This document shows positions 1-5,621 of a DNA stretch of 6,604 bases, piece after piece. This DNA comes from an uncultured Faecalibacterium sp. GTDB lineage: Bacteria; Bacillota; Clostridia; Oscillospirales; Ruminococcaceae. The first letter of the stretch is position 1. Each line of letters opens with the position of its first letter. Location: contig CAAFQM010000045.1 of NCBI GenBank assembly GCA_900765105.1, positions 1 through 6,604 on the forward strand. Direction: 5' to 3'. The position numbers and the translations under genes were made by a program. A model generated the notes under the pieces. It was given only the letters and a program-made list of their open reading frames with translations. It was not told where the DNA came from and searched no databases.

Positions 1-959
1 TTGAAGGGCTCGGTAAAGTTGTGGGACACCAGAATGGCAAGGTTGGTGTTCGGGCTCTTCTTTTCCTTGAAGCTGTGGCCGTTGACCACGGCAAGGTCGT
101 TGTCGTAGTTCTCCTGCGCCACAAAGCCGCCGGGGTTCTGGCAGAAGGTGCGCACCTTGTTCTTCCAGGGCTTGGGGTAGCCGATGAGCTTGGACTCATA
201 CAGCACCTTGTTCACTTTTTCCATGACTTCGTTGCGGCACTCCACGCGCACGCCGATGTCCACGGTGCCGGGCTTGTGGGCAATGTGGTGCTCGGCGCAG
301 ATCTTCTCCAGCCAGTCCGCGCCGCGGCGGCCGGTGCCGATGACCACGGTATCTGCATACACGGGCCGGACCTGATCGCCGTCCTTCAGCAGCACGCCCT
401 TGCACTCCTCGTTCTCAAGGATGATGTTCTCGCACTCGGTGTTGAACAGCAGCTCCACGCCGTTGTCGGCCAGATAGTTCTGGATGGCCAGATACAGCTG
501 CTGCGCCTTCTCGGTGCCCAGATGACGGATGGGGCAATCCACCAGCTTCAGACCTGCGTGGATGGCATTTTTGCGGATCTCCTTGATGTCCTCGCCGGTG
601 TAGATGCCCTCCACATGGGGGTCTGCGCCGAACTCCAGATAAATTTTATCGGTGTAGTCGATCAGCTCCTGCGCAAACTCCTCCCCGATCAGGGTGGGCA
701 GGTCGCCGCCCACCTCATAAGAAAGGCTCAGCTTGCCGTCCGAGAACGCGCCCGCACCGGAAAAGCCGGTGGTGATGGCGCAGGTGGGGCGGCAGTTGAC
801 GCAGTGGCCGACCTCTGCCTTGGGGCAGTGGCGCTTTTCCACGGGCTTGCCTTTTTCCACCAGAAGGATCTTCTTCTTGCTGCCGTGGCGCAGCAGCTCC
901 ACAGCGGTAAAGATGCCGGCCGGGCCGGCGCCAACGATGATCAGATCGTACTTTTCCAT
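1..959 (-). CDS. NAD(P)/FAD-dependent oxidoreductase, COG2509-like (C-terminus beyond window)
   Basis: An open frame starts at the ATG at 957-959 and stays open to the left edge, giving 319 residues of a family usually near 450-530, so the C-terminal part is missing from the window. The N-terminus MEKYDLIIVGAGPAGIFTAV is a Rossmann dinucleotide-binding fold with GxGxxG at residues 10-15, and E35 (in ILLVEKG) is placed to bind the FAD ribose. The segment GFSGAGAFSDGKL (65-77) is the signature I associate with COG2509 uncharacterised FAD-dependent dehydrogenases. VVIGTGRRGADWL (205-217) is the second nucleotide-fold strand. Four cysteines (45, 53, 56, 60) cluster just before the GFSGAG motif. 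There is no signal peptide or membrane segment, so it is presumably cytoplasmic. An AAAGGA site (969-974) lies 9 bases before the ATG. Substrate and physiological role are unknown. The family call is firm; the reaction is not. Confidence 0.9.
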   Translation of the reverse strand, partial: MEKYDLIIVGAGPAGIFTAVELLRHGSKKKILLVEKGKPVEKRHCPKAEVGHCVNCRPTCAITTGFSGAGAFSDGKLSLSYEVGGDLPTLIGEEFAQELIDYTDKIYLEFGADPHVEGIYTGEDIKEIRKNAIHAGLKLVDCPIRHLGTEKAQQLYLAIQNYLADNGVELLFNTECENIILENEECKGVLLKDGDQVRPVYADTVVIGTGRRGADWLEKICAEHHIAHKPGTVDIGVRVECRNEVMEKVNKVLYESKLIGYPKPWKNKVRTFCQNPGGFVAQENYDNDLAVVNGHSFKEKKSPNTNLAILVSHNFTEPF

Positions 960-990
960 TTCTCTTTTTCCTTTACTTAGTCGTTCGTAT

Positions 991-1158
991 AAAACCCTCT
1001 CAGTCAACGCCTGACGGCGCTGCCAGCTCCCCCGAGGGGGGAGCTTTTTCCTGCGGAAGAAAGGGTACACCTTCTTCACAGTATGAGGAAAACGTCATCA
1101 AAATAGCGCATTAAGCTCGCCCTTCGGGAGAGCTGGCGCGGAGCGCCTGAGAGGGTTT
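991..1158. repeat. Palindromic inverted-repeat element with 12-bp terminal repeats (MITE-like)
   Basis: The ends are perfect inverted repeats: AAACCCTCTCAG at 992-1003 and CTGAGAGGGTTT at 1147-1158. Inside, the two arms mirror each other. The left arm has a small hairpin CGCC-TGAC-GGCG (1008-1019) and then a 9-bp hairpin (1025-1045). The right arm has a hairpin with stem AGCTC-CCC/GGG-GAGCT and one mismatch (1114-1134), then GGCGC-GGA-GCGCC (1135-1147). The arms enclose a core (about 1046-1113) with one weak hairpin (1056-1077) and no reading frame of note. There is no transposase, so this would be a non-autonomous element or a dispersed intergenic repeat. No clear target-site duplication is visible. 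The right end overlaps the stop codon of the DUF308 gene (1157-1159). I recall similar ends in Faecalibacterium-type genomes, but copy number cannot be seen here. Confidence 0.7.
1025..1050 (+). terminator. Terminator-like hairpin with T-run inside the repeat element
   Basis: AGCTCCCCC / GGGGGAGCT forms a perfect 9-bp stem with a GAG loop (1025-1045), followed on the plus strand by TTTTT. That is a textbook intrinsic-terminator shape, but no plus-strand gene precedes it. Read on the minus strand, the T-run becomes an A-run upstream of the hairpin, so it would terminate the DUF308 transcript poorly. It may simply be part of the repeat's architecture. Confidence 0.3.
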
Positions 1159-1861
1159 ATTTCTCGTTCTCCTGCTCCACGGTGGCGCTCTCGTCCACCT
1201 CATCCAGCTCCACAGCGCTGGCTTCGGCATCGGTGCGGGTCACATCCGGGGCAACCACGCCGTCACCGTTCAGGTCTTCACCGGTCAGGGATTCCAGCAT
1301 GGACTGGGTCTCCGGGTGCAGCTTTGCAAAGCGGCGCACCGCCAGCACCGTGTACAGGGCGCTGAGCAGGTTGATGGCACCCTCGATGATCAGGATGATG
1401 CCAATGGCCATCACCAGCGTTTCCATCGCACCGAAAGGGTTGACGATGAGCACCACGCCCAGCACCACGCTGAGCACCGGCAGCAGCAGAAAGCCTTTCC
1501 AGCTGGAGTAGCCGCAGCGGCGCAGATCCAGCGCGTTCTGCACCCGGCCGATGGCGTCAAAGATGACGAACAGGCCGAACACAATGGGCAGGATGCTCAC
1601 CACGATATCGCTGCGCAGCAGCAGAAAAGCGCCCAGCGCCAGACAGATGATGCCGGAGATCAGGGTGAGCTGGCTCTGGAACACACCGCGTTCCACCACA
1701 AAATAGCGGATGAGCTGCACGGCTGCGCAGACCAGCACCACGCCGCCCAGCGCGTAGCAGACGATGTTGAGCGCCGTGCCCGGCTTCATGACCAGAAAGA
1801 TGCCCAGGCCGAGGTACAGCAGGCTCATGAGGACGAGATTCCATTTCAGCTTTTTTACCAT
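1157..1861 (-). CDS. HdeD-like DUF308 membrane protein with acidic C-terminal tail
   Basis: The protein has 234 residues and about six hydrophobic helices (roughly 8-25, 31-54, 65-82, 87-108, 123-141, 146-172), arranged as three helix pairs as in the DUF308/HdeD family. HdeD of E. coli is linked to acid resistance; the role here is unknown. After the last helix comes a cytoplasmic-looking tail (about 176-234) that is rich in Asp and Glu and contains DLNGDGVVAPD (196-206), which resembles a calcium-binding loop. The frame can be extended upstream to an ATG at 1903, but I chose the ATG at 1859-1861: AAAGGA (1873-1878) lies 11 bases before it, and MVKKLKWN then leads straight into helix 1. It lies 47 bases after the MATE gene with no terminator between, so the two are probably co-transcribed. 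Its TAA stop overlaps the end of the inverted-repeat element. Confidence 0.85.
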   Translation of the reverse strand: MVKKLKWNLVLMSLLYLGLGIFLVMKPGTALNIVCYALGGVVLVCAAVQLIRYFVVERGVFQSQLTLISGIICLALGAFLLLRSDIVVSILPIVFGLFVIFDAIGRVQNALDLRRCGYSSWKGFLLLPVLSVVLGVVLIVNPFGAMETLVMAIGIILIIEGAINLLSALYTVLAVRRFAKLHPETQSMLESLTGEDLNGDGVVAPDVTRTDAEASAVELDEVDESATVEQENEK

Positions 1862-1872
1862 AGAGTTCACGT

Positions 1873-1878
1873 TCCTTT
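1873..1878 (-). promoter_or_regulatory. Ribosome binding site supporting the internal DUF308 start
   Basis: AAAGGA on the minus strand sits 11 bases upstream of the ATG at 1861. It lies inside the possible 14-residue extension that would start at 1903, which makes the shorter protein more likely. Confidence 0.55.
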
Positions 1879-1908
1879 CGTTTGCAAGGCTGTCTGCCCG
1901 CACCCGGG

Positions 1909-3294
1909 TCAGTGGTACAGGGGTGCGATGGTCGTTTTGTTGATACGGGCATAGAAGGCCAGACTCATCAGGACGCTAACGATCTCAGCGATGAGGAAGG
2001 CCCACCAGACATTGTTGACATTACCGGTCTGTGCCAGCAGCCATGCGGCCGGCAGCAGCACGAACAGCTGACGGCAGACCGAAACGATGAGGCTGAAGAT
2101 GCCGTTGCCCAGTGCCTGAAACACCGAGCTGAGCACGATGCTGGCACCCGCCAGCAGGAAATGCAGGCAGATGATGCGCATGGCCGGGACGCCGATGGCC
2201 AGCATGGCATCGCTGGCCGCAAAGATGCCCAGCACCTGCCGGGGCGCGAACTGGAAGATGCAGAAGCCCACCAGCATGATGCCTTCGGCGTAGCACACCG
2301 CCAGCTTGATGGTCTTTTTCACGCGGTCCGGTCTGCGGGCGCCGTAGTTGTAGCTGATGATGGGCACCATGCCGTTGTTCAGGCCGAAAATGGGCATGAA
2401 CACGAAGCTCTGCAGCTTGAAGTAGACACCGAACACCGCCACCGCCGTAGCCGAGAAGGCCATGAGGATCAGGTTCATGCCAAAGGTCATCAGGCTGCCC
2501 ACGCACTGCATGGCGATGCTGGGCAGACCCACCGTGTAGATGCGGCCAATGGCCTTGGCACTGGGCCGGAAGCCTTTGAAGCTGATCTGGATATCCGGGT
2601 TTTTGTTCAGGTTGAAGAACAGGGTCATGCCTGCGCCGCAGAACTGGCCGATGACCGTTGCCACAGCTGCACCGGTGGTGCCGGACAGCGCCTGCCCGCA
2701 GTAGCCAAAGATGAAGATGGGGTCCAGAATGATGTTCACCACTGCACCCACCAGCTGGCTGATCATGCTCAGCTGGGTGCGGCCGGTCGCGGCCAGCAGC
2801 TTTTCGCCCATGGTCTGGGTGAAAAGGCCCAGACTGAAGATGCAGCACACCGAAAGGTACTGGATGCCCTGCTGGGCAATGGCGGCATCACTGGTCTGTG
2901 CATAAAAATAGGGCTTCATGCAGGTAAGGCCGATGACCAGAAACACCACAAAGCTGCACAGTGAAAGAAAAATGCCGTTCTCTGCCGTAACGTTGGCACG
3001 GTGCTGGTTCTTTTCGCCCAGACTCTTGGACAGCAGGGCGTTGACGCCCACGCCGGTGCCCACGCCCACGGCGATCATCACGTTCTGCAGCGAGAACGCC
3101 AGCGAGACGGCGGTGAGGGCGCTTTCGCTCACATGGGACACGAACACCGAGTCCACCACGTTGTACAGCGCCTGCACCAGCATGGAGATCATCATGGGCA
3201 CGCTCAGCCGCACCAGCAGCGGGTTGATGTCCATGGTGCCCATGATGTTTTCCCGCGATTCGGCGGGAGAGGATAGGGGTTGCTTTGTTTCCAC
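1909..3294 (-). CDS. MATE-family multidrug/cation antiporter (MepA-like)
   Basis: The protein has 461 residues, the usual size for a MATE exporter, with about twelve hydrophobic helices. Such proteins sit in the cytoplasmic membrane and export drugs or metabolites in exchange for Na+ or H+. Family marks include PLLVRLSVPMMISMLVQALY near the start (25-44) running into NVVDSVFVS, NIILDPIFIFG at 187-197, and FGLNNGMVPIISYNYGA at 303-319, which opens the loop after helix 8. The two halves (about 25-235 and 245-450) show the expected internal symmetry. The start codon is GTG (3292-3294), chosen because a strong AAAAGGAG lies 5 bases upstream; the alternative ATG at 3243 would remove 17 polar residues and has only a weak GGGA site. 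A 272-base structured gap precedes the gene and a DUF308 gene follows after 47 bases. The substrate cannot be read from the sequence. Confidence 0.93.
   Translation of the reverse strand: METKQPLSSPAESRENIMGTMDINPLLVRLSVPMMISMLVQALYNVVDSVFVSHVSESALTAVSLAFSLQNVMIAVGVGTGVGVNALLSKSLGEKNQHRANVTAENGIFLSLCSFVVFLVIGLTCMKPYFYAQTSDAAIAQQGIQYLSVCCIFSLGLFTQTMGEKLLAATGRTQLSMISQLVGAVVNIILDPIFIFGYCGQALSGTTGAAVATVIGQFCGAGMTLFFNLNKNPDIQISFKGFRPSAKAIGRIYTVGLPSIAMQCVGSLMTFGMNLILMAFSATAVAVFGVYFKLQSFVFMPIFGLNNGMVPIISYNYGARRPDRVKKTIKLAVCYAEGIMLVGFCIFQFAPRQVLGIFAASDAMLAIGVPAMRIICLHFLLAGASIVLSSVFQALGNGIFSLIVSVCRQLFVLLPAAWLLAQTGNVNNVWWAFLIAEIVSVLMSLAFYARINKTTIAPLYH
3251..3268. other. Small hairpin in the 5' coding region of the MATE gene
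   Basis: TCCCGC-GATTCG-GCGGGA gives a perfect 6-bp stem. In the mRNA it lies between the GTG start and the first internal ATG (3243), and its 3' arm contains the GGGA that could otherwise serve that ATG. It may favour the GTG start, or it may be coincidence. Confidence 0.3.
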
Positions 3295-3299
3295 GGTTG

Positions 3300-3307
3300 C
3301 TCCTTTT
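3300..3307 (-). promoter_or_regulatory. Strong ribosome binding site that fixes the GTG start of the MATE gene
   Basis: AAAAGGAG on the minus strand ends 5 bases before the GTG at 3294. It begins directly after a TAA (3306-3308) that closes a 73-codon frame running through the upstream gap. Confidence 0.7.
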
Positions 3308-3344
3308 AACAGTAGATTCTTTCAAATCGCTGCCGCATTATTCT

Positions 3345-3549
3345 GCGGAAGCGGGCAACGAGACGGAAGGAATACCCGGGTTGCGGCTCCCGGCATCCAC
3401 TTCGCACCTTGGGCGGTACTCGTGTCTTGCCGGCCGCTGCCCCAACAGCTCCTCCCTGCATCGGCCGCAGGCCGCGGTCGTCGCCGTTGCCCGAAACGTG
3501 GGCAGAACGCTTGCGCGCCCTACCCACGTTACATCGTTGTTTTGTTTTG
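3345..3549. other. Candidate structured RNA or structured leader upstream of the MATE gene
   Basis: This fills most of the 272-base gap between the kinase-like gene and the MATE gene. CGGGCAACG (3352-3360) pairs perfectly with CGTTGCCCG (3485-3493), enclosing about 124 bases. Within it, CCGGCA near 3390 pairs with TGCCGG about 35 bases on. This stem continues past a 3-base bulge as GCGG/CCGC and, after an internal loop, GTTG/CAAC, giving a rod-like fold. A side hairpin CGGCC-GCA-GGCCG sits on the 3' strand of the open region. A separate 8-bp hairpin (3495-3530) follows. The stems can form in either strand's RNA, so two readings remain: a minus-strand leader controlling the MATE gene, or a plus-strand small RNA of about 200 bases. 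I could not match it to a known riboswitch, 6S, SRP, RNase P, tmRNA or tRNA. No convincing protein gene is seen here. Confidence 0.4.
3495..3549 (+). terminator. Possible plus-strand terminator after the structured region
   Basis: AACGTGGG (3495-3502) pairs with CCCACGTT (3523-3530), with a smaller CGC/GCG stem inside. On the plus strand it is followed by ACATCGTTGTTTTGTTTTG, which is T-rich but interrupted and starts several bases late. On the minus strand no T-tract follows. The call is weak; it matters only because it would favour a plus-strand RNA. Confidence 0.25.
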
Positions 3550-3566
3550 CGGGGGATGGAAGTGTC

Positions 3567-4172
3567 TCAGCCGAGGGTCTTTTCCTTGGCGGCGGCTGCA
3601 TCCAGGATCATCTTGACGCAGGTCTCGCGGCCCAGAGCGGCGTTGATGGCCAGATCATAGTTGTGGGCATCGCCCCAGCGGTTCTGGGTGTAGTAGTTGT
3701 AGTAGGCCGAGCGGTTGCGGTCGGTCTTTTCCACTTCTTCCTTGATGCCCTTGGCGTCCTTGGCCTTGACCAGAGGATTGGTCTTTGCGTACTCCAGCCG
3801 CCACTCCTTGGGTGCGTACACGAACACGCGCAGCACATCCGGGCGCTCACGCAGCACATAGTCGCCGCAGCGGCCCAGGATCACGCAGGGGCCTTCCTCT
3901 GCCAGCTGCTTGATGATGCGGCTCTGCAGAATGAACACCTGATCGCCCAGCGGCAGCTCGTTGCCCATAGTGTACAGGCTGTACAGCAGACTGTGCGTGT
4001 GCCGTTTTTCGCTGGCGGCCACGGCCTCTTCCGACAGGCCGGAGCGCTTTGCTGCCATGGTGATCAGCTCTTTGTCGTAAAGCTTGATGCCCAGCGCATT
4101 TGCCACGTCTTCGGCGATGTAGCGGCCGCCCGTGCAGTACTCACGTCCCAAAGTGATGATCGTCTTTGCCAT
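3567..4172 (-). CDS. Cytidylate kinase-like family protein (P-loop, Cytidylate_kin2 type)
   Basis: The protein has 201 residues and matches the layout of the stand-alone cytidylate kinase-like family rather than housekeeping Cmk. It starts MAKTIITLGREYCTGGRYIA, where GREYCTGG (9-16) takes the place of the P-loop. Next come LYDKELI (31-37) and GLSEEAVAASE (45-55). CVILGRCGDYVL (96-107) is a buried strand and turn typical of the family, and the Arg-rich KTDRNRSAYYNYYTQNRWGD (149-168) fits a lid region. NYDLAINAALG (171-181) is the usual C-terminal strand motif. The family is assumed to phosphorylate a nucleotide or related small molecule; the true substrate is unknown. The start is firm: AGGAGG (4181-4186) lies 8 bases before the ATG. 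It follows the C39-like gene after 53 bases with no clear terminator, so it is probably the third gene of that operon. Confidence 0.9.
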   Translation of the reverse strand: MAKTIITLGREYCTGGRYIAEDVANALGIKLYDKELITMAAKRSGLSEEAVAASEKRHTHSLLYSLYTMGNELPLGDQVFILQSRIIKQLAEEGPCVILGRCGDYVLRERPDVLRVFVYAPKEWRLEYAKTNPLVKAKDAKGIKEEVEKTDRNRSAYYNYYTQNRWGDAHNYDLAINAALGRETCVKMILDAAAAKEKTLG

Positions 4173-4180
4173 AATGTGTT

Positions 4181-4186
4181 CCTCCT
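4181..4186 (-). promoter_or_regulatory. Consensus AGGAGG ribosome binding site of the kinase-like gene
   Basis: A perfect AGGAGG sits 8 bases before the ATG at 4172. It is the strongest ribosome site in the window, suggesting this gene is translated well on its own within the operon. Confidence 0.8.
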
Positions 4187-4225
4187 ATATTTGATGGATA
4201 GCCCGAAAGCTCTGGTACAGTCGGC

Positions 4226-5590
4226 TCATTGCTCCGGCTTTTCCTGTGCTTGGGAGACAGATTGTTCCGGCGCGGGGCGCGGTGTCGGCAGCCGCACCTC
4301 GGCCACCCGCATGGTGCCGGTCTGGTCCACAGCGTACACGCTGCAGCGGCCTCCGACAGCTATCTGCGCCTCCGGGAAGCGGATGCCTCCGTCCTCGGTG
4401 CGCTCCATGCGGTGAAAATTGCGGTGGGCGGTGGTGGCGTGCGCCACCCCGTCGTGCAGTGCATAGGCGATCCAGCCGGAGAAATCCTCCGGCAGAAGGT
4501 CCGGTGCACCGCGCCGCTCAAAGTAATAGACACCCTCTTCTTTGCCGCGGATCAGTTCGCAGCGCAGCCGCCGGGGGCGGTTGGCCGCGATGTCGCGGGG
4601 TTTGGGGCGAAGGGCGATGGCACGCCCGGTAAAGTATCGCATAAAATCCACCAGTGCCATGGTGATGTTCACCGAGCCGTTGGAGTCGGCGGTGGGGTCG
4701 TTCAGCAGAACGTAGTCCGCCATCACGGCGTCATCGTGGCCGAAGCCCTGCAGTCCCATCCAGACCCGCACCGGGTCCCGCTGGCCGAGGATGCGCCGCT
4801 CCACCTGTACCGCCACGCAGCAGTCGTCGTGGATCTGGGCACGCAGGTCGGCAAGATCCATCCATGCCTGCCAGCAGGGGTAGCCGCAGCACCCGGCGGC
4901 GGCCGCAGCAAACGCGGCGTTCGCGGTGGTGCTGTGAGCCATGTCCTCCATGACATAGGCAGCTTCTTCGGGCAGGATGTCCTCGCCCCAGCAGTTCATC
5001 AGCGCCGCCATGACCAGCGGCAGATCCATCGTGCGGCCGAAGGTGGGGTCGTGGGCGGAAAGGCAGTATTCCGGCAGATAGAGCCGCCGGTTCAGCGGAT
5101 GGCCGTTGTGCTTCTCCCAGGTCAGGGGGCGCACCGCCGCAGCCAGAAGCCGCACCGCCGGCGAGACTTTGTCGTCGTTGGTGGAAAGGTTCACCTGCAG
5201 CTGCACGCCGGTGCCGCCGCCGGGGGTGGCCACCGTGACGGTGTCCCCCATCAGGAAGATCATGCCGTCCTCGCTCTGAGAAGTGCAGCTGCAGCGGGGG
5301 TAGCCCGGTGCCCACTTGCCAAAGCTCATCCAGCTGGTCCAGCTGCCGCCGGCATACACCCGGCAGCGCACCTCCACCATGGTGTTGTGGGGGGCAAAGG
5401 CGTTCCAGCTGACGTTCAGGTTGCAAAAGGCCGGCATGGCGAATTCCGGGGTGGTGTAGCTGCCGTAGAGCAGGCTGCGCCCGGCTACGCTGTCCAGTAC
5501 GAGAGCGCCGTTTTCCAGCGCCACGTTGTCCAGCTGCCCGCGGGAAAAGGTCTCGGTGCCCTGCAGAACCAGATTATTCCGTTGCCCCAT
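4226..5590 (-). CDS. C39-like peptidase-family protein, probably catalytically dead
   Basis: The protein has 454 residues, two domains, and no signal peptide or membrane segment. Residues about 10-155 are beta-rich (NLNVSWNAFAPHNTMVEVRCRV, 57-78; GGSWTSWMSFGKW, 81-93; GDTVTVA, 115-121), like the N-terminal domain of bacterial C39-like proteins. Residues about 165-330 follow the C39-like peptidase order: DLPLVMAALMNCWG (189-202), a variable helix, AAFAAAAAGCCGYPCW (225-240), DLRAQIHDDCCVAVQV (248-263), then VRVWMGLQGF (274-283) and YVLLNDP (293-299). By my alignment the catalytic Cys position (CSPTS in active relatives) is Asp189 and the His position (GHL) is Val276; only the Asn/Asp of NDP remains. 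A third beta-rich part (about 345-435) and a Pro/Gln-rich tail follow. There are at least 12 cysteines. The function is unknown; it could bind a peptide or cell-wall-like ligand without cleaving it. The start at 5590 is set by ribosome-site spacing. Confidence 0.75.
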   Translation of the reverse strand: MGQRNNLVLQGTETFSRGQLDNVALENGALVLDSVAGRSLLYGSYTTPEFAMPAFCNLNVSWNAFAPHNTMVEVRCRVYAGGSWTSWMSFGKWAPGYPRCSCTSQSEDGMIFLMGDTVTVATPGGGTGVQLQVNLSTNDDKVSPAVRLLAAAVRPLTWEKHNGHPLNRRLYLPEYCLSAHDPTFGRTMDLPLVMAALMNCWGEDILPEEAAYVMEDMAHSTTANAAFAAAAAGCCGYPCWQAWMDLADLRAQIHDDCCVAVQVERRILGQRDPVRVWMGLQGFGHDDAVMADYVLLNDPTADSNGSVNITMALVDFMRYFTGRAIALRPKPRDIAANRPRRLRCELIRGKEEGVYYFERRGAPDLLPEDFSGWIAYALHDGVAHATTAHRNFHRMERTEDGGIRFPEAQIAVGGRCSVYAVDQTGTMRVAEVRLPTPRPAPEQSVSQAQEKPEQ

Positions 5591-5599
5591 GGGGCACAT

Positions 5600-5606
5600 C
5601 TCCTTT
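5600..5606 (-). promoter_or_regulatory. Ribosome binding site deciding the C39-like gene start
   Basis: AAAGGAG ends 9 bases before the ATG at 5590 but directly abuts another in-frame ATG at 5599. Only the former spacing is workable, so the protein should begin MGQRNN, three residues shorter than the longest frame. Confidence 0.7.
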
Positions 5607-5621
5607 CATGCAAAGGGCGGT

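Noticed and set aside
21..980. A 319-codon plus-strand frame across the left end.
   Set aside because: The minus strand over the same bases encodes an FAD-binding protein with GxGxxG and the GFSGAGAFSDGKL signature, so the plus frame is its shadow.
960..1156. A promoter for the oxidoreductase gene, using TTGACT at the inner edge of the repeat element.
   Set aside because: The only TATA-like hexamer downstream is 10 bases away, too close, and nothing suitable is found at 16-18 bases.
1882..2964. A 360-codon plus-strand frame opposite the MATE gene.
   Set aside because: The product is extremely rich in His, Gln, Asp and Ala, the usual reverse image of a membrane-protein gene, while the minus strand encodes a clear MATE transporter.
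3300..3350. A plus-strand promoter (TATTCT at 3339-3344) that would start an RNA at about 3351, exactly at the closing stem.
   Set aside because: No acceptable -35 box lies at 16-18 bases upstream, so it is not reported as a feature, though its position is suggestive.
3306..3527. A 73-codon minus-strand frame in the leader of the MATE gene.
   Set aside because: It starts with GTG without a ribosome site, is Arg- and Gly-rich without a recognisable domain, and lies over strongly paired sequence; kept only as a note in the findings.
3300..3560. tRNA, SRP RNA, RNase P RNA, T-box or common riboswitch in the MATE upstream gap.
   Set aside because: No TTCGAAT-type T-loop, no GGAAGGAAGC-type SRP apical loop, no T-box bulge, and no recognisable SAM, TPP, FMN, cobalamin or guanidine core could be found by eye.
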